The notes under the pieces: model-generated
Told to the model about the DNA's origin: nothing
Databases searched by the model: none
Seen by the model: the letters and a program-made list of their open reading frames with translations, nothing else
Assembly: GCA_016195325.1 (NCBI GenBank)
Contig: JACPZX010000076.1
Coordinates: 1 to 64,000 of the forward strand
DNA: 64,000 nt
Source: Acidobacteriota bacterium
GTDB taxonomy: Bacteria; Acidobacteriota; Polarisedimenticolia; JACPZX01
Direction of reading: 5' to 3'
Made by a program: the position numbers and the translations under genes
Shown: positions 29,795 to 40,696 of the stretch, piece by piece
How positions within the stretch are numbered: the stretch's first letter is position 1
How the letters are laid out: every line of letters starts with the position of its first letter

Positions 29795-31467
29795 ATGAAG
29801 AATCCGCTGGTCCGCGCCCCGTCGCACCGCTCCGGCGACAGCCTCACGCAGGCCCACGCGCGCTTCGCCCGGGCGGCGCTCGCGATCTACGCCGCGGCGG
29901 CCGCAGTGGCCGTCACCATGCTCCTCGCGTCCATCTCGCAGGATCGGATCCACCAGGAGCAGGAGATCAAGTCGAGTTTGCTGCTCCAAACCCAGGCGCA
30001 GGCCTTCTACCTCGGCAAGCAGCTCGAGCACCTCGGCGGCGAGGTGATGCGCCTGGGGCTCCGCAGCGAGGTGGACCTGCTCGATCAGAATCTCGGGCCG
30101 GAGCAGAGCCTGCTGAGCCTGACGCACGCGCGCAGCGCCTTCTTCAACATGGGGATCGCGATTCTCAGCGTCGACGGCTCCGTGCTCTGGTCCGAGCCGC
30201 AGACCTTCCTCACCGCCGGCACCTCGTTCGCGCGCCAGCCGTGGTTCGATCTGATGAGGAGCGGCTCGCGGGTCAGCATCGTCCCGGTCGATCCCGATCG
30301 CGCGGAGGAGGCGTCGCTGTACGTCGTCGCGCCCATCCTTCGCGGCGGGAAGTTCACCGGCGCGCTCGTGGGGGGGATCGATCTCGCCCGGACGAGCGAC
30401 ATGAGCGCCGTGGCGGGGCGCAAGGACGGGGTGCTGACGATTCTCGCGACGCGGCAGGGGGCGGTCGTCTACCCTCCCACCCCGCCGCCGTTCGCGACCG
30501 ATGGCGCCTGGCTGCGCGTCTTCGGCCGGAGCTCGTGGGAGCCCGACCTCGGGGAGCTCGAGCTCCAGGGGGTGGCCACGCTCGTCGCCGCCACCGAGGT
30601 GCCGGACACGGATCTGATCCTGATCGCGCTCGCCCCGAAGGCGGAGTTCCTGAGGGACGCGACCACGCGCATGACCGGGCGCGCGGCGCTGACGCTGTCC
30701 GTCATTCTCGTCCCGCTGGTCCTCCTCGTCTTTCTCTTCAGGCGATCCCTGAGGTTCCTGCGCGAGGCCGAGGAACGGGCGATGCGCGAGGAGAGGCTCC
30801 GCCTCCTCGGAGAGGCCGCGAACCTCATCGCGCACGAGGTGAAGAACTCGCTCAACGGGCTCCGGATCGGCCTCGACCTGCTGCTGCGCGGCGCGCGCGC
30901 GGCCCGGGACCCGTCGGAGGAGAAGATCGTCGCGGGGATGCGAACGCAGATCGAGACGATGTCGAACTTCACGAGCGAGCTCCTCGTCTTCTCGAAGGGC
31001 GTGACGCCGCGGCCCGTGGAGATCGAGCTGCGCGAGTTCGCCCGAAAGATCGCCGAGCTGCAGAGGGACGCGGCGGCGGAGGCCGGCGTGATCCTCGGGG
31101 TCGAGTCGAAGGTGGACGAGGTGAGGGTGAACGCGGATCCGTCGCTGACGCACGTGGTCCTCACGAACCTCGTGGGCAACGCGCTCGATGCCCTCTCGGC
31201 CAACGGCTCCGGGACGGCCCCGCGGGTGAGCGTCGAGGTCGGATCGACGGGGGAGTTCGGCTGGGTGAGGGTGTCGGACAACGGGCCGGGGGTGGCGCCG
31301 GCGATCCGCCCGTCGCTCTTCGAGCCGTTCGTGAGCGGCAAGCCGAGCGGCGTGGGGATCGGCCTGGCGCTCTCGAGGAAGATCGCGCGGGCTCATGGCG
31401 GAGATCTGGTGCTGGAGGCGTCGGGCGGGGGCGCCAGCTTCCTTCTCACCTTGCCGAGGGAGGCGAA

Positions 31468-31471
<4 letters not shown>
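29795..31471 (+). CDS. Membrane sensor histidine kinase (cache-type sensor)
   Basis: This 558-residue protein has TM1 (about 27-49), a periplasmic double-cache-like sensor region (about 50-285), and TM2 (about 298-316). A coiled HisKA segment AEERAMREERLRLLGEAANLIAHEVKNSLNGL follows with phospho-His near 349. The HATPase domain has NLVGNALDAL, VSDNGPGV and GVGIGLALSRKIARAHGG. It is the sensor partner of the overlapping sigma-54 activator (ATGA). Being just downstream of the metal pump suggests a metal or envelope signal, but no metal ligands stand out. Confidence 0.92.
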
Positions 31472-32844
<1,373 letters not shown>

Positions 32845-32864
32845 GGTGATCCGGGGCGTGGCTC

Positions 32865-33188
32865 TCAGCCCGTGGTGATCGGGGGGCGCGCCTCGGCGAG
32901 GCTCGGCCGCTGCCCCGCGCCCGCGCGACGCTGCTTCCGGCGCTCGTCGTACCACGTGCCCACGGCGATGGCCACGAGCATGAGCGAGAAGCAGAAGAAG
33001 AACCCGGTCGTGAATCCCCGGCTGTAGAAGCGCCCGATCTGCAGGTAGTGATCGCGGAGGCCGACCGGATCGCCGTCGGTCAGGGCATTGGTCTGGATGA
33101 GGCCGATGGACTCGAGGAAGTTCACGGCGCTCAGTCCGGCTCCGGCGACGCCGGCGACGATCATCGCGAGTCGATACGAGCGGTTCAA
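32865..33188 (-). CDS. Small two-helix membrane protein, unknown
   Basis: I do not recognise it. It is a 107-residue protein with two predicted membrane helices (AMIVAGVAGAGLSAVNFLESIGLI, about 8-31; GFFFCFSLMLVAIAVGTWY, about 62-80) and a basic C-terminal tail. The start is TTG at 33,188, chosen because GGAGGGG precedes it; no suitable ATG exists before the first helix. It is convergent with the sigma-54 regulator (20 bp apart) and divergent from the small gene at 33,366. Confidence 0.6.
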   Translation of the reverse strand: MNRSYRLAMIVAGVAGAGLSAVNFLESIGLIQTNALTDGDPVGLRDHYLQIGRFYSRGFTTGFFFCFSLMLVAIAVGTWYDERRKQRRAGAGQRPSLAEARPPITTG

Positions 33189-33365
33189 GGGTTCCCCTCC
33201 ACTCCGCGGGTGGCGTGCGGCCGGCTGGGACGCGCGGCGACGGTGTGAATATAGACGGGGTTGTCGGCCCCCGCATCCCCGACAGCGCCGACGTCCGGAT
33301 TCTCTGGATGATTTCCCTGGCGATTCCTTGACTCGGCGCGGAGCTCTCGCAGAGTGGGGAGTGTC

Positions 33366-33644
33366 ATGGTCCTCTTCGTGTACCTCGCGATCGCCGCGCT
33401 GGCCGTCGCCGGGCTCGCGGCCCTCGGGCGCAAGCCGCCGATGACCCGGGAGGAGTACGACGATCGCCTCGGCCGCGGAGCCGGGCCCGGGAACGCGATC
33501 AGCCGGGGGATGGGGGAGGGGCTCCTCGAGCTTCAGGGAATCCTCGAGCCGGGGCGCGAGCAGGTCCGAAAGGTGAGAGAGGAGAAGGAGGACGCCCGCG
33601 ACGCGAGCGGCGACCCTCCCGAGCCCGGCGCGATACTCGAATGA
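33366..33644 (+). CDS. Small membrane-anchored protein, unknown
   Basis: This is a 92-residue ORF with one N-terminal membrane helix (VLFVYLAIAALAVAGLAAL) followed by a charged cytoplasmic or periplasmic tail rich in Glu/Arg. The ATG at 33,366 follows GGGGA; a GTG 12 bases earlier is possible. No family is recognised. Coding status is supported by codon-position GC bias and a usable ribosome site, but it is not certain. Confidence 0.5.
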   Translation: MVLFVYLAIAALAVAGLAALGRKPPMTREEYDDRLGRGAGPGNAISRGMGEGLLELQGILEPGREQVRKVREEKEDARDASGDPPEPGAILE

Positions 33645-33786
33645 CCGCGCAACCCTCTCGCGTGTCCATCGTAGACATCCACTGCCGGAGCGCTGGCCCG
33701 ACTCTTGCCATGACAGCATAAAAGTCGAGCCGGCCCGGTGGCTCGCCGGGCATCCCGCCCGGAGGAGTCCGGCTGAGGGACGAACA

Positions 33787-36003
33787 GTGTTCGGTATCGA
33801 ACGTCTTCGCGCGCTCTCCCGCGCCCTGCTCCCGGCGTCTCTGGCCGCTCTCCTGGCGGTGACGGCCGGGTGCGCCGGGCGCGAGACGACACGGGCCCGC
33901 CCGTTCAAGAACATGGACACGTCGGTGGCCTACGTCGGCTCGGAGTCGTGCCGCCCCTGCCACGCCCAGATCGGCGAGTCGTTCGCCACGACCGGAATGG
34001 GGCGCTCCCTCTACCCGCTGACCCCCGATCGCGTGGTGGAGGACTTCACGCGGAAGAACCGGTTCGACGTGGTCGCCGACCGGATCAGCTACGAGATGGT
34101 CGCCGGGGGAGACGATCACTTCATGCGGATGGACGTCCACGACGCGGACGGCAGCGTCCTCACCTCGGCGACACGAAAGATCCGATACGTGATCGGCTCG
34201 GGGAACCACAGCCGCTCGTATGTCTCGGAGGACGGGGGTGGTCTCTACCAGATGCCGATCTGCTGGTATCCGGACAAGCCGGGATGGGATCTCTGCCCCG
34301 GCTACGAGCTCAACGGAGAGCATTTCGGCCGGAAGATCGAGGCCTCGTGCCTCTTCTGCCACGACGCGCGCGTCTCGCTCGCGGCCGGGACCGAGAACCA
34401 TTTCGCGGAGCCGCTCCCCCACGGCATCGACTGCGAGCGGTGCCATGGTCCCGGAGACCTGCACGTGGCGCGCTGGAAGACGCTGTCGGACCACCCTCCG
34501 GAGTCGGACGACACGATCGTGAACCCGCGGAAGCTGGGTCGGGTCACCCGCATCCAGGTCTGCCTTCAATGCCACCTTGGGGACTCGGACGCCGGCGCGA
34601 GGGTGACGCGCCCCGACCACGACCTGCGCGACTTCCGCCCGGGGGGCCACATCGGCGAGTACCTCGACGTCCTCTCCTTCGACCCTCCGATGGCGAACCG
34701 GTTCGGCCTCGGGAGCCAGGGAGATCGGCTGATGCTGAGCCGCTGCTACAAGGAGAGCGGCGGCGGGGTCGACTGCCTCACGTGCCACGATCCCCACGTC
34801 TCCGTCTTCTCGAAGAGCCGCCCTGCGGATCAGTTCCGCAGGGCCTGCCTCACGTGCCATACGACGGCCTCGTGCGCCGTGTCGGAGCCCGAGCGACGGC
34901 GGCAGAGCGCGTTGGACGACTGCGTCGCGTGCCACATGCGCCGATCAGAGCCCGCCGACCAGCGCTACACGGCTTTCACCGACCACTGGATTCGCCGTCG
35001 CATCGATCCCCCGGCCCCCCCGGCGGCGGAGCGCCCGGGCGCGACCCTGAGCGTGCTGCGGGTCGGCGGCGAGCCCGAAGGAGGCGAGGGGCCGACCGCT
35101 TTCAGCATGGGCGTCGCCTATTTCGCGAAGAAGATGGAGGGGACCTACTCGAGCCTCATTCCGTGGTCGAAGCCCGAGGGAGAGTTCCGGTCCGTCGTGG
35201 AGCGCGAGCCGACGCTCGCCGAGGGATGGCACATGCTCGGGACGGTGGCGCTTCGACAGGGGCACATCACCGAGGCGATCGGCGACTTCCGTGAGGCGCT
35301 GAAGCTGAAGCCCGATCACGCCCGGGCCCGCCGCCAGCTCGCGGCGGCCCTCCTCCTCCAGGGGCGCGCGGGCGAGGCGGAGCCGCTGCTCCGCAGAGCG
35401 GTCGCCGAGAACCCCTCCGACATCGCCGCGATGTCCGATCTCGCGCGCGCCCTCGTCGTCCTCGGCAGCGAGGGGGAGGCGGGGGAAATCCTCGCGCGCG
35501 CCCTCGGGTTGGACCCGGGCGAGCCGACGCTGCGCGCGAACCAGGGGATGCTGGAGGCGCGGCTGGGGCGCCACACCGACGCGGTTCCAGACCTGCGGGC
35601 CGCCGCGTCGCTCGCGCCCGGCGTGCCGGAGATCTGGGACGCGCTCGCGTCCTCGCTCATCGCGTCACACCAGGTGCGCGCGGCTCTCGGTCCCGCGCGG
35701 CGAGCTGTGACGCTGAGGCCGACGCTGAGCGCCGCGCAGTACCATTTCGGGGTCGCGCTCGCGGCGGCGGGGGAGCTTCGCGAGGCGCGGGCGGCGTTCC
35801 AGATGGCCGTGACGCTGAACCCGGCCAGCTCGGAGGCGCTCGCGGCCCTCAGCGGGCTTCCGGAGCCGGGAGCGCTCGCGCAAAGCGGGACACTTCCTCC
35901 GCCACGCGCTCCAGGTGCTCGACCAGCAGGTGGGACCCCCCCTCCACGAGGGCCAGCGTCTTCGGCCCCGGGATCCTCGAATAGATTGACTCGAATTCCT
36001 TGA
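33787..36003 (+). CDS. Seven-CXXCH multihaem cytochrome c with TPR domain, probable lipoprotein
   Basis: This 738-residue exported protein has a signal peptide ending LAVTAGC, a possible lipobox. Seven CXXCH sites follow in the first 400 residues: CRPCH, CLFCH, CERCH, CLQCH, CLTCH, CLTCH and CVACH. The layout matches cytochrome c554/c'-like proteins found with tetratricopeptide repeats. TPR units start near residue 470 (GWHMLGTVALRQGHITEAIGDFREAL) and continue to about 690. The start is GTG at 33,787 after GAGGGA. The last 50 residues are Pro/Ala/Gly-rich and overlap the opposite-strand hydrolase gene by 155 bp, so the natural C-terminus may have been lost. Electron transfer in the periplasm is likely; the partner is unknown. 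Confidence 0.85.
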   Translation: MFGIERLRALSRALLPASLAALLAVTAGCAGRETTRARPFKNMDTSVAYVGSESCRPCHAQIGESFATTGMGRSLYPLTPDRVVEDFTRKNRFDVVADRISYEMVAGGDDHFMRMDVHDADGSVLTSATRKIRYVIGSGNHSRSYVSEDGGGLYQMPICWYPDKPGWDLCPGYELNGEHFGRKIEASCLFCHDARVSLAAGTENHFAEPLPHGIDCERCHGPGDLHVARWKTLSDHPPESDDTIVNPRKLGRVTRIQVCLQCHLGDSDAGARVTRPDHDLRDFRPGGHIGEYLDVLSFDPPMANRFGLGSQGDRLMLSRCYKESGGGVDCLTCHDPHVSVFSKSRPADQFRRACLTCHTTASCAVSEPERRRQSALDDCVACHMRRSEPADQRYTAFTDHWIRRRIDPPAPPAAERPGATLSVLRVGGEPEGGEGPTAFSMGVAYFAKKMEGTYSSLIPWSKPEGEFRSVVEREPTLAEGWHMLGTVALRQGHITEAIGDFREALKLKPDHARARRQLAAALLLQGRAGEAEPLLRRAVAENPSDIAAMSDLARALVVLGSEGEAGEILARALGLDPGEPTLRANQGMLEARLGRHTDAVPDLRAAASLAPGVPEIWDALASSLIASHQVRAALGPARRAVTLRPTLSAAQYHFGVALAAAGELREARAAFQMAVTLNPASSEALAALSGLPEPGALAQSGTLPPPRAPGARPAGGTPPPRGPASSAPGSSNRLTRIP

Positions 36004-36496
36004 GCGGCGCCAGCGTGTCGGCGGTGCCGTGGATGAAGAGGACGGGCTTCCGGCACGCCTCGAGGAATGAGAAGTCCGCCAGATTGGCCGGCGGCGCGAT
36101 GCCGATGAGAGCGTCCACTCTCGGATCCTGAACCCCCACCCGGAGTCCCACCCAGGACCCGAACGAAAAGCCTCCCATCGTGACGGGAAGACCCGAGGAG
36201 GCTCCGTCGAGCCAGTCGAGAGCGGCGAGGGCGTCGTCGCGCTCGCCAATCCCTCGATCGTGAGATCCTTCGCTCCCCCCTGCGCCGCGGAAGTTGAACC
36301 TCAGCACGAGGTGCGAGGACTCCTCGAGCGCCCTCGCGGCCCGGTGCACGACCTTCGTGTGCATCGTTCCGCCCCCGAGGGGATGGGGGTGGCAGAAGAC
36401 CGCTGCCCGCCGCGGGCGATCCGCCATGCGTCCCTGGAGAATCCCCTCGATACGTCCTGCCGGGCCGGTGAACTCGACGGCGCGCGTGTGTCCCAT
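35849..36496 (-). CDS. Alpha/beta hydrolase (dienelactone hydrolase-like)
   Basis: This 215-residue protein belongs to a compact cytosolic hydrolase family. It has FCHPHPLGGGTMHTKVV (oxyanion region), LRFNFRGAGGSEG, the nucleophile elbow GGFSFGSWVG with Ser near 110, Asp in IHGTADTLAP and His in VEGGSHLLVE. The triad is complete. The substrate is unknown. The gene starts 15 bp after the SMGD-repeat gene on the same strand, and its last 155 bp lie under the cytochrome gene on the other strand. Confidence 0.88.
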   Translation of the reverse strand: MGHTRAVEFTGPAGRIEGILQGRMADRPRRAAVFCHPHPLGGGTMHTKVVHRAARALEESSHLVLRFNFRGAGGSEGSHDRGIGERDDALAALDWLDGASSGLPVTMGGFSFGSWVGLRVGVQDPRVDALIGIAPPANLADFSFLEACRKPVLFIHGTADTLAPLKEFESIYSRIPGPKTLALVEGGSHLLVEHLERVAEEVSRFARALPAPEAR

Positions 36497-36511
36497 GGCG
36501 TGGCGCTGGAT

Positions 36512-37510
36512 TCAGTCGTGCTTGACCGAGAGATCGCCCATCGACGCGTGCGTCTGGAGCTCGAGCACCGGAGCCGTATCGTCCTGCGGCTGCGCCTCGT
36601 CGTGCGGCACATCCGAGTCGCCGAAGGAGACGGTCGACCGGGACTTGAGCCGGACGTTGTGCGGGACGACGATCCGGAAATCGCCCATCGACATGCGGGC
36701 CACCGCGGAGATCCTGCTCGACGGCGGCCACGCGCCGTCGAAGCTCACGCGCACATCCCCCATCGATCCGTGGAGCTCGAGGTTCGCCGGGAGCGCGTTT
36801 CCGAGGCCGCGCACCTTGGTGTCGCCCATCGAGAAACGGAAGGAGGCTCGGGCGAGCTTCCCGACCAGGGGCTTCGAGAAGTTCAGATCCTGATCCCCCA
36901 TGCTCATGTGCGCTTCGAGGTCGGTGAGGGTGAGCCCGCCGAGGTCGACGTGCGACTCGCACCTGGAGAGCAGGAGGTCGAGCGAGGTCGGCACTCCTTC
37001 GGGGAGGGTGATGGCGACCTTGTTCTGGTTCTTGTGATTGCCGAACATGATGAAGAAGAAGGGGACGCGGCGCCGGAACTCGACCGAGAGCTGGCGCCGA
37101 CCCTCGGAGTCGCGAGATTCCTCCTGCGTCAGCGCGTACGTGCCGGGGTCGAAGTTCCCGTCGACCTTGACCCCGCTCCCCGGGGCGCCGGGCTGGACGG
37201 TGAAGTCACCCTCGGAGAGCTTCAGGATGACGCGCACGGGCTCCACGCCGGCGCGCGCCTGCCGGTTGGCGTCGAGCGCCGGAAGGTCCACGCCGGGAGT
37301 CTGGGGCCCGGCGGGGGAGGGTGCCGGCGGGGGGGCCGGGGCCGGCACCGGAATGGTGAACGAGGTCGGGACGGGGTGCTGCTCGCCGTCGTTCCCCGCG
37401 CGGCGCGCCATGAAAATCATCCCCGAGACCCCGATCGCGACCAGGATCACGAGACCGAGGCACCCGACGCCGGCGTAGAACGCGACCTTCCTGCAGCCCC
37501 CTGATGCCAT
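36512..37510 (-). CDS. Membrane-anchored protein with SMGD beta-repeat domain
   Basis: This 332-residue protein has an N-terminal membrane helix (about 12-36) and a Pro/Ala-rich linker (about 45-75). The C-terminal half is built of regularly spaced strand repeats, each with the tetrapeptide SMGD (five copies) or SFGD (one). Examples are MSMGDQDLNF, FSMGDTKVRG, GSMGDVRVSF, MSMGDFRIVV, VSFGDSDVPH and ASMGDLSVKH, about 20-30 residues apart. This suggests a parallel beta-helix like the DUF4097 adhesin-type domain. The start at 37,510 gives a clean membrane anchor. It likely faces the periplasm. The function is unknown. Confidence 0.7.
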   Translation of the reverse strand: MASGGCRKVAFYAGVGCLGLVILVAIGVSGMIFMARRAGNDGEQHPVPTSFTIPVPAPAPPPAPSPAGPQTPGVDLPALDANRQARAGVEPVRVILKLSEGDFTVQPGAPGSGVKVDGNFDPGTYALTQEESRDSEGRRQLSVEFRRRVPFFFIMFGNHKNQNKVAITLPEGVPTSLDLLLSRCESHVDLGGLTLTDLEAHMSMGDQDLNFSKPLVGKLARASFRFSMGDTKVRGLGNALPANLELHGSMGDVRVSFDGAWPPSSRISAVARMSMGDFRIVVPHNVRLKSRSTVSFGDSDVPHDEAQPQDDTAPVLELQTHASMGDLSVKHD

Positions 37511-37563
37511 CGACTTGCCCCCTCGGGAACCTGTCGCGCGCGGTCGATGTAACATGACGCGGC

Positions 37564-38415
37564 ATGCTGGATCGGATTCAGCGACACCTCGGCGCGCTGA
37601 TCGGAGACCGGTCGCCCCTCGGGGGCCCCGATCGCCTTCGCGAGGCCGAGTCGTACGCCGAGAGAATACTCCAGGCGGCGGGTCTCCGCGTAACCCGCGA
37701 GCCCATCGCGGTCGCTGGCGGGGCATGGTGCAATGTGTTCGGGGATCTCGGCCCCGAAGGCGGCGCGCCGCTCTTCGTCGTCGGCGCTCACCTCGACACG
37801 GTGAGGGGAACGCCCGGGGCCGACGACAACGCGAGCGGGGCCGCGGCCCTCCTCGCTCTCGCCGAGTGGGCCGGATCGCGTCCGTCCCCCCGCTCACACA
37901 CCCTGAGGTTCGCGGCCTTCAACCTCGAGGAGTGGGGGATGGCAGGGAGCCTGGAGCACGCCGAGGCGTTGCGCCGCGCGGGCCGACCCGTCGAGGGGAT
38001 GATCTCGCTCGAGATGATCGGCTACGTCGATTCCGCCCCCGGCGCCCAGAGGTTTCCTCCGGGGATGGGATTCGGCCGCCGCCGCACGGGAGACTTCATC
38101 TCCGTCGTCGGAAATGGCGCCTCGCGGGCGCTGACGGCAGGGCTCGCCCGATCGCTCGGAGCGGCCGGTCTTCCCGTCGAGGCCGCCAGTCTTCCCGCCA
38201 GCCTCGCGATGCTGGTCGGCGCGTCGCTCTCGGACCACTCGTCGTTCTGGCGGCAGGGCTACCGCGCCGCGATGGTCGGCGACACCACCTTTTACCGGAA
38301 CCCCCACTACCACCTGCCGACGGACACTCTCGAGACGCTCTCACTCCCGTTCATCGAGAGCGTCACGCAGGGGGTCGCCGGGTTTCTCGAGCTGCTCGAG
38401 GGGGCGGACCGCTAG
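37564..38415 (+). CDS. M28-family zinc aminopeptidase/peptidase
   Basis: This 283-residue protein has the M28 co-catalytic zinc site: VVGAHLDTV (His, Asp), GADDNASGAAALL (bridging Asp), FNLEEWGMAGS (Glu-Glu), SLEMIGYV (Glu or Asp position) and NPHYHLPTDT (last His). It lacks a signal peptide, so it is probably cytoplasmic. It resembles catalytic domains of Aap/glutaminyl-cyclase-like peptidases. It is divergent from the SMGD-repeat gene (53 bp). Its stop shares the palindrome CTAG (38,412-38,415) with the convergent otsA stop. Confidence 0.88.
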   Translation: MLDRIQRHLGALIGDRSPLGGPDRLREAESYAERILQAAGLRVTREPIAVAGGAWCNVFGDLGPEGGAPLFVVGAHLDTVRGTPGADDNASGAAALLALAEWAGSRPSPRSHTLRFAAFNLEEWGMAGSLEHAEALRRAGRPVEGMISLEMIGYVDSAPGAQRFPPGMGFGRRRTGDFISVVGNGASRALTAGLARSLGAAGLPVEAASLPASLAMLVGASLSDHSSFWRQGYRAAMVGDTTFYRNPHYHLPTDTLETLSLPFIESVTQGVAGFLELLEGADR

Positions 38416-39887
38416 GACGAAGAGATGCGTGACGCCCTCCGTGGCCGCGAATCCGGCCACGGACGGACATTCGACGGCGCGCCGGACCGGACCGCGGCGA
38501 GATCGTCCACGAACCGTCTTCCCCAGTCGCTCGACTTGGACATCAGCACCCGCGCGAGGAGCGCGGCATGCCGCCTCCGCCGCTCGGAGACCGTCATCGA
38601 GAGGGCCGTCCGGATCCCGTCGGCGACGTCCGAGAGCACGATCGGATTGACGATGATCGCCTCGAGGAGATCCTCCGCGGCGCCGGTGAAGCGGCTCAGG
38701 ACGAGCACGCCGGGGGATTCGCGATCCTGGGAGGCGACGAACTCCTTCGCCACCAGGTTCATTCCGTCACGGAGCGGGGTCACGAGCATGACGTCGGCGT
38801 CCCTGTACAGCTCGGCCAGGAACTCCCGCGGGTAGGAGCGATAGAGGTAACGGATGGGGGTCCAGTCGTGCTCGCCCATCTCGCCGTTCACGCGTCCGAT
38901 GATCGCGTCGAGGCGCCTCTTCTGTCTTCCGTACTCGGGGACGGTGGCACGGCTCGGCGAGGCGATCTGCACGTAGACGACCTTCTTCCTCCACTCGGGG
39001 TACGTCGTCAGGAATTGCTCGAAGGCGAGGATCCGCTCGGGAATCCCCTTGGTGTAGTCGAGGCGGTCGACGCCGAGGATCAGCCGGCGATCGCGCAGGG
39101 TCGGGATCAGATCGCGCGCCCGCTCCGTGGCCGCGGAGGTCTCCCTCCCGGGGAGGAACTCCGCCGGCTCGATGCCCACGGGGTAGACGCCGACGCGCTG
39201 GACGTGACCCCCCGCGATGAGGACGTTCCCCTCCCCCCGGGCGTTGAGCTCCTTGCGGCAGGCGTAGATGTAGTTGTCGAGGTAGCGCTGGAGCTGGAAG
39301 CCGACCACGTCGTAGGCGAGACACGCGTCGAGATAATCGCGGGGATCCGGCAGGAGCTGCCAGTGCTCGTGCGGCGGGAACGGCGTGTGGAGGAAGAATC
39401 CGATCGGCCCGTGCCAGCCGAGCCGCCGCAGCTCCCTCCCGAGCGGAAAGAGGTGGTAGTCGTGAATCCAGACGATGTCGCCGTCGCGGAGGTGCGGCTT
39501 CAGGACCGAGGCGAAACGCGCCTGAACCTCGCGGTAGCTCCGCTCCTGATCGAGATCGATCCGGACGCGTCCCTGAAAGCAGTGAAGGAGCGGCCAGAGC
39601 GTCTCGTTGCAGAATCCGAGGTAGAAGCGATCGAACTCCTGGCGGGAGAGAGGGCATCCGAGCAACTCGACGCCGTCGAGGAACTGCCGGGTGATCGAGG
39701 CGGGGCGGGCGGGGTCGGCGATGCGGCCGCTCCAGCCGAACCAGAGGCTGCCGGGAGATCGCGAGAGGACGCCGAGGAGCGCGGTCACGAGCCCCCCCGC
39801 GAGCGGCTCGGACTTCCCCGTGCCGGCCGCCGACTCGACGCACGGCAGCCGGTTCGAGACGACGACGAGCCGCCGATCGCCGCTCAT
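38412..39887 (-). CDS. otsA: Trehalose-6-phosphate synthase
   Basis: This 491-residue GT20 enzyme makes trehalose-6-phosphate from glucose-6-phosphate and UDP- (or ADP-) glucose. Seen: VVSNRLP at the N-terminus, GGLVTALLG, LWFGWSGR, WIHDYHLFPLGRELRRLG, GFFLHTPFPPHE and the C-terminal donor region DRLDYTKGIPERILAFE and LVTPLRDGMNLVAKEFVASQ. The length is normal. The start at 39,887 overlaps the otsB stop by 4 bp. It is the last gene of the trehalose operon. Confidence 0.96.
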   Translation of the reverse strand: MSGDRRLVVVSNRLPCVESAAGTGKSEPLAGGLVTALLGVLSRSPGSLWFGWSGRIADPARPASITRQFLDGVELLGCPLSRQEFDRFYLGFCNETLWPLLHCFQGRVRIDLDQERSYREVQARFASVLKPHLRDGDIVWIHDYHLFPLGRELRRLGWHGPIGFFLHTPFPPHEHWQLLPDPRDYLDACLAYDVVGFQLQRYLDNYIYACRKELNARGEGNVLIAGGHVQRVGVYPVGIEPAEFLPGRETSAATERARDLIPTLRDRRLILGVDRLDYTKGIPERILAFEQFLTTYPEWRKKVVYVQIASPSRATVPEYGRQKRRLDAIIGRVNGEMGEHDWTPIRYLYRSYPREFLAELYRDADVMLVTPLRDGMNLVAKEFVASQDRESPGVLVLSRFTGAAEDLLEAIIVNPIVLSDVADGIRTALSMTVSERRRRHAALLARVLMSKSSDWGRRFVDDLAAVRSGAPSNVRPWPDSRPRRASRISSS

Positions 39888-40696
39888 GAGGCGGCGTCCC
39901 GCTCGACGACGTCGAGCCATCGGCGGAGGAAGAGGGGGAGGTCGATCCACGACGCCAGGCGCCCGTGCGCGCGCGTCGGCGTGTCGGAGCCCGCGATGCG
40001 CACGCCGAGCCCCGTCCCCTCGAGTGCGGAGAACGCCTCCTCGTCGGCGACGTCGTCTCCGACGTGCACCGGGAAGGTACCCGCCGGCGATCGACGCAGG
40101 ATCTCCTGCACGGTGGTCCCCTTGTCGCGCCCCGGGACGCGGAGCTCGAGGCCGCCGTCGACGCGCGTGAGCCTCAGCCCCGACTCCGCGGCGATCGCGA
40201 GCCAGCGGCTCTCGCACTCCCTCAGAATCTCCTCGGCCTCCGACGCCCCGAGTCCGCGCGTGTGAAGCATCACGGACGCCCGTTTGCGCTCGAGCCGCCG
40301 GCTCCAGAGCCGGAAGGCGACGGCGCCGGTGGCGCGGTCGAGCGCGTCCCCGTCCCGGCGGTCGACGTGGTGCGCGACCATCACTCCGGGCGAGAGCATC
40401 TCCTCCCACCCGCACTCGCCCACGAGCATCACGCCGAGCCCGCCGATGAACGCGTCGAGCTCCTCGACCGGACGACCCGACACGACGGCCACGGTCGTGG
40501 CGCCCGATCGGACGATCTTCGACAGGGCGCTCATCGAGTGGGGAAACGGGACCGCTTCGTGCCGATCGGTCCGAAACGGGGCGAGCGTGCCGTCGTAGTC
40601 GAGGCTCAGGAGGCGGTGCTCCGCCGCGCGGGCCGCGGCCCAGAACGATGCCGGGATGCCGCCGAGCGCTCCGCGGCTCTCTTCGAGCTCCATCAT
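39884..40696 (-). CDS. otsB: Trehalose-6-phosphate phosphatase
   Basis: This 270-residue HAD-superfamily phosphatase has the nucleophile motif LSLDYDGTLAPF (DxDGT), VAVVSGRPVEEL, GDDVADEEAFSAL (motif IV) and GGLELRVPGRDKGTTVQEIL. It dephosphorylates the OtsA product to trehalose. The start at 40,696 overlaps the treT stop (ATGA); a second ATG follows directly at 40,693. The domain is complete. Both neighbours overlap by 4 bp, which points to coupled translation. Confidence 0.95.
   Translation of the reverse strand: MMELEESRGALGGIPASFWAAARAAEHRLLSLDYDGTLAPFRTDRHEAVPFPHSMSALSKIVRSGATTVAVVSGRPVEELDAFIGGLGVMLVGECGWEEMLSPGVMVAHHVDRRDGDALDRATGAVAFRLWSRRLERKRASVMLHTRGLGASEAEEILRECESRWLAIAAESGLRLTRVDGGLELRVPGRDKGTTVQEILRRSPAGTFPVHVGDDVADEEAFSALEGTGLGVRIAGSDTPTRAHGRLASWIDLPLFLRRWLDVVERDAAS

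Noticed and set aside
27130-29847. 905-codon open frame opposite the RND pump
   Set aside because: Low-complexity Arg/Asp/Glu sequence; the pump on the other strand is full length.
36512-37510. SMGD repeats as a second retroelement variable region
   Set aside because: The repeats are protein-level structural repeats with differing DNA, and no template copy was found.
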